From NCBI GenBank assembly GCA_029747585.1, contig JAPEVF010000302.1, positions 1 through 53,114 of the forward strand: DNA of 53,114 nt. The letters are read 5' to 3'. Source of the stretch: Pleurotus djamor (taxonomy: Eukaryota; Basidiomycota; Agaricomycetes; Agaricales; Pleurotaceae). Positions 21,501-35,474 of the stretch are shown here, piece after piece (within the stretch, counting starts at the first letter, position 1; each line of letters starts with the position of its first letter). The notes under the pieces are model-generated. The model ran no database searches. It was not told the origin of the DNA and saw only the letters and a list, made by a program, of their open reading frames with translations. A program made the position numbers and the translations under genes.

Positions 21501-22829
21501 TTCCATACGCGTGAGCTGCTCATGCTCATGTTCATGCCCATTAGCCATATGGGAAGCAGTATGAAAGGCGGTAGGACGAGTGGGTTTCGGCGTAGATGAT
21601 GGAGATGGTTCATCGCGCCCGTTCGAGGTAGGAGCAAGAGCCGGAGGTGCAGGAGGTGCATGAGAAGGCAGATCGCTGTCGTCGTGTAGAGCAGCTGCGA
21701 AGATATTCTTGATAGCAACAGCCGTCGTGGTAGCGGTCGTAGCTTTCGTCGACGACGCCGTTATTGTCATCGTCGCGGACGTCGAGGCAGGTGCATTCAA
21801 GCCACCCTCCTCAGCGGAGCGTGTCCGCCACCTCTTCGAAGGACCCTCCCCAACCTCCTGCACCTTCAACTTGGAAGGCTTGGGTTCATCGACATCGGCG
21901 GATCGACCTCCGTCATGCGGAAGTGCTCGAGGTGGCTTCTGGAAAATCCTCGTTCTTCTTCCAGAGGAAGCACCAACACCACCACCAGCATGGGAAGCAT
22001 CTTCATCGTCGTGTTCATCCGCCGGATCCGCATGTTTAAGCGTAACGCCACCAGCAGCAGCAGGAGCAGCAGGAGGACCGCGTTTTCCGGGGATTCGAGC
22101 AAGAAGGTCTGTCTTCATCTCTATCCCGTATTTCTTCATATTCACCGTCGTCTTCATTTCCACCCCCATCTTCACATTCGTCTTCGTCTTCGGGAGTGAA
22201 TCCACCACATCCACCTCCTTCTCGTGTTCCCGTTCCTTAGAATTCCGTTCCTTGGAAATCGGGAGCTTCTCATGGAAAAGCGGCGTAGAAGACAGGACTG
22301 CGGTCAAGTCCAGAGAGACGTCCTCGTTGTCCTCGTCGTCGTCAGGTATGGCGTCATGTCCGCGTAACGCAGGAATATGACGCGTTTGTGATGAGGTTGG
22401 TCGTGCTTGTCGTGAAGAAGAGGAAGAAGGATCAGAGGCAGACGCAGAGGAAGAAGCATGTATGTCGTTGGTGCGTCGGATATGATTAGGATTCGTATGA
22501 CTTTCAACCCGATCATCATAAGGTTGATGCGAAGGTTGTCGCGGATGAGATGCTATAGCAGCATCCTTCCGGGCCTGCGTAAACAAAGGCGGCAAAAATC
22601 GTGTCGTCTTCCTCCTGGATTTCATAGGTGAAGCCATCCTACTGTCCACTCCATCCATCGTAGTATCATTCAGAAGTCCAAAAGTCACATCTCCGGCCTG
22701 CGCCAGAAAATCATCCCCTTCCTCCAGTAGAAACGTCCGTGAATCCGATCCAGAGGATGTAGACGGGAGTTGGATGGAGAACGAGTCGTCGGAGACGTCT
22801 GGGAGGTGCCGTAAGCTTATTTCGTCCAT
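18574..22829 (-). CDS. TPX2-like C-terminal domain protein, long and mostly disordered
   Basis: Proposed complement join 18574-18999, 19082-20897, 20968-22829 gives 1367 residues from the ATG at 22829 (MDEISLRHLPD). An in-frame ATG at 23141 would add 104 residues; the shorter start is preferred because the upstream part is basic and unlike the rest. Both introns have good ends and matching phase. Only the last exon is recognisable: PLPFTFHTTQRASSR, a charged coiled helix rich in Glu/Arg, then IRKRSVPVVHGVPGWYR. This fits the TPX2 C-terminal domain, which in known proteins binds microtubules or the spindle machinery. The other 1250 or so residues are low-complexity, including KEQ repeats, poly-Pro and poly-Ser. 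Plus-strand frames in this interval are shadows. A role in the mitotic spindle is inference. Confidence 0.6.
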
Positions 22830-25800
22830 CCTGTGCTCAACAGTGCGGCGGATGGGGAGGTACGTGGAGGAGGATATGGTGGTCGATGACCAAGTTGAAG
22901 TTCGTGAAATCTCAGCCACAGACGCGTCTGTCAACCGACACGTGATGTGCTTAGTCATGCGGGGAGATCGCGTCTTGCCAAGATTTCTTGCTCGTTTTCC
23001 GTCGTGAAGTTGCAACACGATCGACCATACCATCATACATACACACTTCCTTCGTAGCGAACCTCCGGTGCGGCTCGAAAACTCAGGTCGACCGGCGGCA
23101 CCCCTACACAGTCTAACTTTTTCTTGACTTTTTTCGTGCACGTTTTTCGAACTGAAGCCGCCGCCACCACAGCCTCAGGGGACATTTAGATGAGTCCAGG
23201 CAACGCTAGGCAACCTCTCAACCAACTAGTACTTACCAGGATACGTCTACCTCCAGTTCATTGTACTTTTTTCTTCTCCTACGCTGCTTTTTCGCTTTTC
23301 GCTAATAGAACCGCTTATATCGACCGAGAGATAGGGAACGTCGACGTCAACGCCGCGTCAGCTTTCAAGTTCACTCAGAGGTACCAGGAGTATCGTCTCA
23401 ACCTATGGATCGCGGGTTTTCACGTCCCGATGGTTTTCGGACTCTCTCGAATGTTTGCGTCCGAAAGATCTCTTGCTGAGTTCCTTGGTGCCTTAGCTTG
23501 ATCTTTTTTCGTCCGCGCGTTTGTAGGTAAGTCCCGCCATCTTCCCCTTTTACTCTAAGCATCATTAGGAGGTTCACTTACGCCCGCTTTGCCTCCAAAA
23601 AGTTAGGACTCGTTTCTGGAAAAAGACGCGTACATCATTTTGATGGGTCCTGCCGTGGAATATATCAATGAAAAAATGTTGCGAATTCAGACTCAACCGA
23701 TGAGACTAGACTAAAAACGCACCCCACCCCAAGTAAGTATACAACACTGTGGTGGTGGTGATGATGATCAAGTTATTACCTGTCCATGTGTGAGTTGATC
23801 GTCTCTCCAGTCTATTCTCGTCATCTAACAATCTAAATGTATACCTCGCTCTCTCACGAAATTTTCTAGCAGCTGTTGATGCGCTCAAACGCACAAGTCC
23901 AACGCCTGCCATTGTGTACATTTAGCATTGAAGCTAAACCCAGAAAAGCACGACCTACCCGAAGATCTGACTTTCCAGTTTCTATCAATATACTTAACAG
24001 TATTCGCGGATAGCATCATGGAAGTAAGCGTAAGCGTTATCAACAATATGGAGCGCCGCTTTGCTGTTAGTGGCGTCGACTCAGAGGCGTTGGGTGACCG
24101 TTCCACTACTTCGTGAAACTGCCGAATAGTTTGAGGAACTCGGTACAACAAGGTCGATTGCTTACCCAGTCGGTGCGTTCTCCGTCTAGTTTACGTTTTA
24201 CTCTGGGTCGCACTCATCTTTTCCCCTTCATCATCGGTTTTTCGGTTATCCTTTTTTCCTACGACGGTCAAGGGCCGCCTCCAAATTCCACGGTCCCCAA
24301 AACTTCGTTGATCATATCGTCATAGCGTCATATCGGCATGTAGGAATACTGACATCTCGTCAGGTTCAAAATTATAGTCTATTTCGACGTTATTTTTCGT
24401 ACACGGTCATAAAAGCCACACGGTCCATCGAGCCGAAGGTTCCTCAGGCAGGTTGCTACCATGGGTGGGTAAGTTCGACTATGGTTTTTAGTCAGATAAC
24501 CGTTGAACCCCAGGTATTAGATGACGCAGGTACGTGCGACAGAGGCGATTCTGTGTCGCACGACTTCGTTCTGCTGGTACTCCGAATACCTGGCACCTTC
24601 GACTCGTGTTATCCTGACCAAACGACGAAATCAAACATGACTAGCACTTCCTTCGAACCATAGAGATTGAATCCGCCGCTCCACTCCCCTTCTATTCGGC
24701 TGGTAAGTACCACCCGGACAGTCGACTTGGTGATAACGATAATTTGCTGCCACCCCCCGCCAACGTTATCGTTACCATGAACCCAAGCCTGATACTCGCC
24801 TGCTTTCCCCCAAGTTCGCTTCAGGGTTGGTGGAGTTAAGGCGGGCGGTAAGTAATTAACGTCAACGCTTCTGTTCCTGGATGTCATGTTTTTTATGTGA
24901 TCTCCCCACAGGAAGAAACTTAAACTACGCTCGGTATGTATAACTTAACGTTCGTTCTTGCCCAACGGAGGCTAACGTCCTCACGACCTCACAGGTGTTA
25001 CGGCATGGTATTCTGGTTAGAACCGTCTCAATGTTCCAACGAATGTCGGAGTGGACTGGAATACGGAGAGGATCCGAAGTTCTATGAAGCCGTCTAACAT
25101 GTCCCGTACAATCCGTAATCTGAGCTTGAAGATAGTCTCGTGGCGACGATTCCACCTTCCCCACATCAAGCCGTTCTGCCTGCTGGCCTCAGCAACTTTG
25201 TGCGTTTTCCCAAGGTTGCCTCCACAATTCTCGGTATATATCAGCTGAGTTCTGTAATTTTTCGACCGCGTTGTTCCGTAGCTAAGATGTTTGTCCACTC
25301 CGATGGTCTGTTCACGAACTAGTCAGGCGAATACCTAAGCCTCTACTCGGACCGACAGGTCACAGGTCACAGAGGCTAGAGTCGCTCCTTCTAAAGTTCT
25401 ACCCCGCCCGCGCGGTCGTTTGGTTGCTCACCCAGTCGGTTCGTAATGGCCATCGAGGAAGAACCAAGGCTCGACCTTACGAACTTCGAAGTTCGTGGGC
25501 TTTACCCAAATTCAAAGTTTCGTCCCACATCTCCATCCATACGAAATAACGAACGATCAGCCGGCCAGATGTCAATGATGTCTCATTCTCAAATTCATCT
25601 CAAAGCCGCATAGTACGTAACGCCTTATTGCCGTTACCTCCCTAATAGAACACACCTTACATCTATCATGATTCATGATTTATGATTCATAGACCAGCAA
25701 GAGCACACACCAATACTCCACGATCACCCGTCTTTGATCGATGATCACCGTGGTACATGAGGTCCTGCAAAGTTTCAACCGAGCTGGAACCGCGGTTTCT

Positions 25801-28800
25801 TGACTAGGTCGTATCGAGATCGCGTTTACCTCCCTTTCTAGACATCTACTAGGCCAATTCGACCTTGCGTCTATGGTCTATGGTCGAACGGGTCTTTGCA
25901 TCGCTTACCGATCTCCGTCTCGACCCTTTCGTACGTCTACTTCCGACTTCGAGGTTCCTTGTCTTGGTGCGCCTAGCCGAAGAGAACTTCCAAAATTTCA
26001 AAGAAGCAACAACGGGTAACCCATAGCCCGGACATTTGTACCCAGGAGATCGATTACGTGCCTTGTCGCTTTCATATCTTGAAACCGGGGGTAAGCACAG
26101 CACATTGTGCAGACGTCGTCTCTGACGTTCCCGCTCAGACTAGGTTATGCTCATTGCACACTTGTGTGTTTGCGCTTAGTTGAGGACTCGTGGTAGGCTT
26201 CGTGTGGCTGGCTACTTGTACTCCCGAACCGAGGGAATCTTTCGTAAGAAGACTAAGGTCATACCAGTGACCTCGCTGACTTCTTGATCGAATTCACCAG
26301 TTTCTCCGTCTTTTACTCGGTTAATGGGAGAAACAAGGACGTAATACTTGCTCCTCAAGCTCTTCGGATGGTGACAAACATGGAATCTAGGCACGACGAA
26401 GGAGCGCTCTAGCAGCCTCTGGACGCTTCTTCCTCGTTCTGACTAACGGTAAACGTCCACTCGCTGATATAGAGCGGAGGTTCTACCGAACTGTGTGAGA
26501 TCATCACTACCAACTCTGTATTTTAAGACTCATTCCGGAGACCTCGTAGATCATGCTGCGCGATTATGCCGTCACTCACAGGTATTCCACCACGGTGATT
26601 TGCAAATACTTGCCAGCGTGCGTCTCGATGGTCGATGCTGTATTGTAGGTCCATCTTGATGAAACACCACCGAAACTGTGGCATGGAGCATCACGCAGAG
26701 AGTAGGGTAGAGCACATTGACGGCGACGTGCCAAGCCCGCGATCCAGTCCCCTAACACCCCTTGTCACCCCTCGGGTTGTCTCCGATGCACCATCCTCTC
26801 GGTATGCACTCCACACCCACCCTTCTGACTGTGTTCTATCCCCACGTCTCTGCTCGGCGATTACTCTCAGCTCTTCCGAGGTATTGAGCTTAATAGTCTG
26901 AGGGTACTTTTAGCGATCAACCCGTCCTTTTCAGTGACACCCTAAATCTCATTTGCCCGTTTGTAGCTGGTGGATGCGTTCGGGTCCATGGCCCTGAGCT
27001 CTACTCGTGATCATTTCTTCGAAACAGAGAAGCCTGCTCACAAGGAGTGCGAGGCACTCGCGCTCCGCTATGTGACTGAAAGAATACCGGCGACGGGCTC
27101 GACTGCACGAGTACTTGAGGTCTCTGGTTCACTTGCCCGCTCGTTTGGTAGGCAGATCAATGGAAAAATGGGACCGATGAACAATCGAATTTGCGGCGAA
27201 TTTCGGTCTAAAACAATAGCACTCCTCGAGGCTGTTTGTAATAAACATGATCAATATTACCTCGTTCCCGCTCGCTTAGCTCTTAGGAAAGGGACAGCAG
27301 AACGATTCTAGCTGTAGTCCTCGTTTCCCCTTTCTTGTCTATCAAAGAAAAATGAAAACCGGCATGGGCCACGTTTCGTGATCATATGTCATATGTCCGT
27401 ATCATATCATTTATAACCCGCCGGAAATGAAGCATGGCTGTGGGATGCTTTGTTTCGTCGGCCGTCTCGTGGACGTCTCTTCGGGACAGCAAAAATAGAT
27501 AACAACAAGTGCGGGAATGCGGTTAACACGCAGTATGAGTGATTGGTACAGAATCCCTTATCTGGCACCTGGGTATCAAATATTGACCCCGTAGGATAAA
27601 GCAATTCAGGCAGTAGTAAGTTTAAGCTGCCAACGCCCAGGTCCAGGACGTAATTGGTCTCAGTTCATAGTTCCCTTCGACGTCGTGAGCCAAGAGGACC
27701 CAATAAGTACAGGACTGGGAAGATAAAGATAGGTCTTGATAGGTTTCAGGTGTGAACCGCATTTTTGTTGGGAAACCGAAATGAAAAAGGATCGAAGTAG
27801 CTGTGTCTGGCTTTGATGGATGTGTCGGGTGTTCAGTACCCAGACACAGTACAATCGGTTTCTACGCAGTCCCACGAGGATAACAGGAATAACGGTGATG
27901 ACGAAAGGTTCATCCGGCTAGACTAACAGTGGTAAAAGAATGCTCCATTCGAAACGAGCGTTCAACGTCCCGCCGCCTTGTTTGCGCGTGTAGCTCGGCT
28001 TTGCCTTTGTCTGGACGAAGCTGCGAAGTCCAGCGTCTCTTTGGTCTGATAGATGCATGGCGATAACCTACCTAGTGATTGGCGACACCGGTTATTATGC
28101 TTGAGGACGTCGTACGTAACGAGCTTTGGCCATAAGCAGTGGACTTCGATCGTACAGCACAACGCCACAAGAACGCCTCGTGGTTATGTAGGACTCGAGA
28201 CGGACTGTGCAACAGACACGTTCAATACTGGTATATGAAGAAATGACGTCTGAGAAGACCTAGGAGAAGAGTGAACCATTCTCTCAGTCAGGGCTCGGCA
28301 TTTCAGGTTCCTCAGCTCGTCGACGGTACCAAGGGAAGCCCCACAACACGAGTACAACCCATGAACGTGATGATCGAAAACCCGGGAACGGATTGTCCGA
28401 TCCGGGAACGTGGCGACTTCCCTCCAAGGTTAGACGCGTTTTGATGGAGCTGGTTGGAATAGACAAAGGAGGGATGGAAAGGGGAAATAGACAAAGCATG
28501 CTTGACGTGGCTTCAGAAACCATGAAATCCCATGATGTTGGAGTGGTGAAGGATGGTCGAGCCGATGTCGTCGTAGGCGGGAGGTGTTGGGTTCCGGCGT
28601 CGTATGTTGCGCATGTGGGAGCCTCAGAACAAAGGCTTTCTGGCCTCCGGCCCGCAACAAGGTAAGGAAAAAGAGAACAAGGTCACGATGGGCCTACTCG
28701 AGCTATAACGATGAGATCGTGACCTTTTGGTCGTATTACGGCCGTTTGGCATATACAGGTCTACCCCGCAACGAAAATTTTAGGTTGGGACGTGGATATC

Positions 28801-28999
28801 TTCGAGTAGAAAAGTAGTCGGCCGATATCTGATGTGTTGGACGCTTTCATGTTCTCGTAGCGGTCCGGAATACCAGGTAGATGCAGATATTGATCAGGGG
28901 AAAGATGGTGTGACCCACAAGAGACGACTATAAACGGAGCTAACCTGGGCTATACCTCGAACAACCCATCATCTCTCTACATCGGGAGCAAAGGCTTCT
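22830..28999. other. Gene-poor stretch of about 6 kb
   Basis: Apart from the promoter region of the TPX2-like gene (to about 23190), I recognise no gene. Open frames on both strands are short (at most 113 residues, 26970-27311), have no recognisable motif and no convincing splice partners. I found no terminal repeats, no reverse transcriptase or transposase motifs, and no RNA gene. It may be decayed repeat DNA or hold non-coding transcripts. Confidence 0.4.
24533..24562. other. Short inverted repeat (hairpin)
   Basis: CGTGCGACAGA and TCTGTGTCGCACG flank a six-base loop and can pair over 11 bases with a two-base bulge. It stands alone in the gene-poor stretch; function unknown. Confidence 0.5.
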
Positions 29000-30520
29000 T
29001 TATGTGATCGTGAGTGGGTGCTTGTCGGCGCTACTGACGATTACTTCGAAACCCTCCAGATCACCCTTGGCAATCGGGGAACCCTCGATTTCGAGGCCGA
29101 GTTCATCAGTAAGACGTTTTGCGAGCAGAAGTAGATAACCACGCTCGGTATTGGTATGACCGCCTGTTCGCAGAGGTTTCATTAATAAACACAATTCAAT
29201 GGATCGAAATTAATGAACGCGGGAACGAAATAAAGGAACAGGAACATGCTGAAAGCTCACGCTAGAAGCAAAGAAATTACTCACACAGGATCACATTGGA
29301 ACCACCAGCAATCGAGGCAAGGACTTCGTGCTATATTATCGGAAGAAGGGTCAGCAATGACACATTGGAAGGAGGGGTAAGCCAGACGCGGCGAAGTGTT
29401 TTTGGGGTAGTAAAGGGGAAGCTGAAGACTCACATGAGACATTTCACCGGTGAAATAAACATCAGCTGGTTTACCCACAACCATTGATCCACCAGAGCCA
29501 GCGCAGATAGCGATTGTTTGTACATGACCGTCTTTGCCCGCAGGTTTGGCGTATCCGACTTGTACTAGGAACAAACATTAGCTAGGACTTGAAGGCCAGG
29601 AAACGAATGAAACATTCGATGCGCGAATGTCAGGGTGCTGGATTCGGCGACCGGATTGGGTGAGAACACGTTAGGCTATCAGGCCAGAAATGGAACTGAA
29701 ACCGAGTGGACCACAATCGGTGATATGGGTGAAAATAACGGGAAGACATACCATGTTCAATCCGTAAATGTCGTTTGATTCGAGTTTCCAAGAGCTCCAT
29801 GCTAATCGGAGTAGTGAGCGTAACCAGTCTACCAACGCCGCCTTCTTTCTCGCCGGTGGGAGAAAACTTGTCTCCTTCAAGGGAATCGATTCGTGCACTC
29901 TCAAGGCCTTGGTCTCCGAGTACACCGTGGGCGAGCCAGTCGTTTATACCACCATAGACCCCATCCAATGCGCTATGAGGTGAGTAGATGGAGATCCCTT
30001 CAGCGGCACAACGTAACAAGGAGGATTGAAGAGGGTTAGACAGTGTCAGGGATTTGAGAGGACGAAAAAGAGGCGGGTGGTAGGAGACGATAGCTGAGGT
30101 GTTCTTCTGGACTGCTTCCTCCAGTACTTCGGTCGTCAGACTAAGTGATCCATCCAGTGAGTACACGGCCCTCTGAACCACAAGGGAATAGTTTGCGCAT
30201 ACTCAATGGTCAACAGGACAGTCTTCCGATTCGGTTTTACGACGGGTGATTCTAGAAGAAGAGTCCGGTTCGCCGTGAGCTAGCTGGTAAGGCGCAAAAG
30301 GACACGGTTGTCCGGACTCGAAGAAGTGATCCGAACCTAGAAGTAACCCAACCTGTCATCGTCGCCACATCAACAAAATTGAAATCAGCTCCGAACAGAA
30401 CCGCCCAATGTAACCAGGCGCAAAAACGGGTAGATTCCTTACGTTATCCCAGCTCTCTGCGAGTCGTAGTGGCGCAATACGCTCCATAGAGCGGCACACA
30501 GCTTTGAAGAGAGCAGACAT
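29000..30520 (-). CDS. NIF3: NIF3 family protein (NIF3L1-like)
   Basis: Proposed complement join 29000-29163, 29285-29330, 29434-29564, 29752-30140, 30203-30251, 30337-30352, 30443-30520 gives 290 residues, the usual length for fungal NIF3. It starts MSALFKAVCRSMERIAPLRL and continues AESWDNVGLLLESP, SYHPPLFRPLKSLTL, YSPHSALDGVYGGINDWLA, GYAKPAGKDGH, FTGEMSHHEVLAS and ends with GHTNTERGYL. The histidines of YHPP, SPHSALD and GHTNTE plus the Glu are the metal-binding residues of the family. NIF3 proteins are widely conserved, form ring-shaped oligomers and bind two metals; their reaction is not firmly settled. Exon 2 is only 16 nt but is needed to give DNVGLLLE. All phases match. Confidence 0.88.
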
Positions 30521-32574
30521 CGTTGCAGAGCAAGGAGTCGAACCAACGCAGGTCGAACGGAATTGGGCGCCAATCATCTTGATTTACCAGATTCGCACCC
30601 CTCAGCCGGCTCAGGGAATTCTCCTCCAACCCTTGCACTTGTTGCCCTCAAAAAATCGGGGAAATAACGGTGGTTCATAAAAAACTGCCTTAGGAACCTG
30701 CTTTTGTCCACCGTGGAATCAAAGATACCGGCGAAAATGGTCTTGCAAGTACACCAGCGCACACACTTATATATGGACGTCCACATGGTCGCAGAAACGA
30801 CCCCAGAACTTAGTTCAAGACGCGTTACGTCTAAACGCTAGGCCTACCAAGTTCATTGAATTTCACTACCTTTGAAGTCCGTAAGGCAAGTTGAACATGT
30901 ATCTTGTTCAGTAAGGACTTACTTATCAATGTGTCAATCCTCCGGCCTCGACCATGTTCCTCCCGTAGGCTGCGCACGGAGTCCAGCTGACGATCAAATT
31001 GCACAACCAAATGTCCTTTGACCTGATGCGTCCTATCGTGGTTCACTAAACGAGACCAAGCATAATTGTCTCCGGAAAACGACGTGGATCAGACGGATGA
31101 ATGACCCTCTCAGATCTCAGCAGCTCACGAACCCTTCCACGTTACTCTAGCCGCATCGAGGGTACGACGGTCTGTATAATGATACGGTAACTCGCGATCG
31201 GGAGTTTCCCTTCCTAAGTTATCGGAACCGTACCAAAAAGCGCAACCGAGCTCGATTGGATTCAGGTACATGCTCCCTGTCCACGTTTTCCGTTTCTCGA
31301 AGACGCGACTACTGAATTCGGTACTTTGTATCTAAAATTCGGTACCGAATGTCATCGAAACCGTCAGGGAACTCAAGTTCGTCTCCTAGAGAGCTTATGG
31401 CCCTTTTCCAGCTCAGTTTAAGTGGTTTTCAACGCGTCGGAAGCCCTCACAAATAGATCACTAAGACCTATCAACTTCTCTCTCTGTCTTCTAATAATAC
31501 ATTTCCCGCAGCACGGCTGAACATGATCGCGTTCCAGTGTCAACAGCCCCATGCCCTCTTCCTGCAGGGGGCAACGGTACTTTTCACGACCCAAAATACC
31601 ATCAAAGAAGGACCTAAATACAGCTCACAACTTTTGATCAGCGTTTCCAACATGGCCTCCAAGAATAGAACGCGTCCTGGACCCTACACACGGTATCGTA
31701 AACAGCGCAGGCGGAGCCTGCTAAGTATGCCGGAAACGCGGCGTTGATGAACTGAACGACGGAACTGGTTCAGGACGGATTGTGCCAGTCGTATGTTTCA
31801 CGAAAACAATCTAGTTCGTACCAAAAAGAAAGTCAATATCAAGTATGTAGCCTTCGAAAGAATACCCATGGAAGTGGCTCACCGAGTCGAAATGTATGGT
31901 TACCACTACCAGCCCTAGCAGGTTACGATAGGTCAACCGCGTGCGTGCTCATTCATTGTCTCCTCCTCTGATGTAATAAATTTACGTCCCTGCATCAGAT
32001 ATTGATGTTGGAAGGAAACAGCAGCTACGCTGTACAGCACCATCCTCGATAAGTCAGTACTCCACTCACGCCCATGAAAACACGATGTAGAGCGGACGGG
32101 GAAGGCCGTCGGTTAGAACAAAAAGGATGAGTAAAGGAAGAGGAAATCCCGACAATGCGTCTGCGCCTACTTAGCAAGCATTAAGGGACGTGGAGCAACG
32201 TTCTCTATGGACTATGACTAGCTGACCGTTGATGACCATTGCATTTGCGTGGTGTGATGGAATGACCGCCGATGGCTGGCTATACCATAACGAGAATGTC
32301 GACGCAAACATTCTCGAAACATGTTGGCTGCATCGTTACTCATGTCATTCCGAGAAACCGGAGTGCCACAGGACAAGATTACTTACGAACCGGGCAACAT
32401 GACATGACCCTCCTCATGTTCTGGACATATTGGTATATACGATATGTTGCACCGCCGAGTGCCACTAATCGAATAGGCCAAACACCTAATTCTATCATAA
32501 CAGGTATCGTGGCCAGTCGGAAATCTTCTAAACCCTCGGACAGACTATAGAGTAAGGTTGTATAGCTGAAGTAT
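30521..32574. other. Intergenic stretch of about 2 kb without recognised gene
   Basis: This stretch contains the promoter of the NIF3 gene and otherwise short open frames without motifs. No tRNA or repeat family was recognised. Confidence 0.4.
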
Positions 32575-32785
32575 TCCTCGCAACCGTTTCAATATTGGGC
32601 AGCAACATATGCTCTGAAAAGCGGGGTTAGTGAGTCCACCATGCCGTAGAAAGCAAGATGAAGCTTTGTCCCTGCAAAGGTGAGAACTCGTGAGGCCATG
32701 CAATGAGATATGCTGAGGGTGCGTTTCAACGCGGCGCCCACCCGCATCGGACGGCTGTTTGAGCCCTTAGTACAGATAGAGCAAA
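32575..32785 (-). pseudogene. Degenerate copy of the NDUFS2 3' end
   Basis: On the minus strand, KGSNSRPMR at about 32735-32760 resembles DGSNRPYRC of the real gene. The block around 32600-32640 (AACATATGCT, then CGGGGTTAGTG.G.CCAC) resembles 33037-33075, the exon 12 and intron boundary. The flank GAAGTATT at 32570 matches 32988. Order and spacing agree with 33005-33255, but the frame is broken. It looks like an old partial tandem copy lying just beyond the NDUFS2 stop. Confidence 0.5.
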
Positions 32786-32906
32786 CAGAGGAGGAGAACA
32801 CCTGATTCCATAGGGACGTGTTTGTTTACGAAAAAGCCGCCTCTTTGTTCTATGGGGACTACTCCATATTCTACACGCAAGTGCGACCTGTTCCAAGAGC
32901 TGACTA

Positions 32907-35024
<2,118 letters not shown>

Positions 35025-35474
35025 CGTCGTCGTCGCCGTTTGCAATGGGGAGCGTCGGATTGGGGCGGGAATAAGGATGTGACCGTGACTGTGTGACGTA
35101 GGCATGATTGGTGATTTCAGGGGCTAAGGTCACGTGGAAAGCTCGAAAAATTACAAACTTCATTCAAGTTGCAAGCTTCCGCAAGAAACCCTCTTCCGCC
35201 CCAACCGCCATGTTCTCCGTGCGTTTCACTGATTTTCTCGCGAAACTTCAAATTTAAGGGATGCAGTAACTTCCTAGAAAACTAGTTGAAGGAAACACGA
35301 GCGCCATTCACNTTTGGCTTTTTTTCATTTGTTTGGCGNCCGCCTCGTGCATCTTCCCCGCACGCTCTGGGGCGTCGGGGAAATATACCATCATCAGCAT
35401 CATCGACGACGACGACGAGGCCTGAACAGCGACAATCATAGATGCTTATTGCGGCTCAATTCTTCATCGCTTAA
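35025..35474. promoter_or_regulatory. Divergent promoter region between NDUFS2 and the cysteine-rich gene
   Basis: About 450 bp separate the two start codons, read outwards in opposite directions. Two undetermined bases (35312, 35339) and T runs mark poor sequence quality here. No clear TATA box. A short ATG-TTC-TCC frame with a GTGCGT donor at 35212 could be an upstream exon, but nothing supports it further. Confidence 0.35.

Noticed and set aside
21709..22380. Plus-strand frame of 223 residues
   Set aside because: Also antisense to the TPX2-like gene, with biased composition and no domain.
23190..23501. Plus-strand frame of 103 residues upstream of the TPX2-like gene
   Set aside because: Considered as a divergent gene; no family resemblance and no continuation by splicing was found.
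26970..27311. Plus-strand frame of 113 residues in the gene-poor stretch
   Set aside because: It is the longest there, but has no recognisable motif, no splice partners and no promoter signal. Length alone is not enough.
24100..28000. Possible transposon or LTR element
   Set aside because: No terminal repeats, target duplications, polymerase, integrase or transposase motifs were found by eye.
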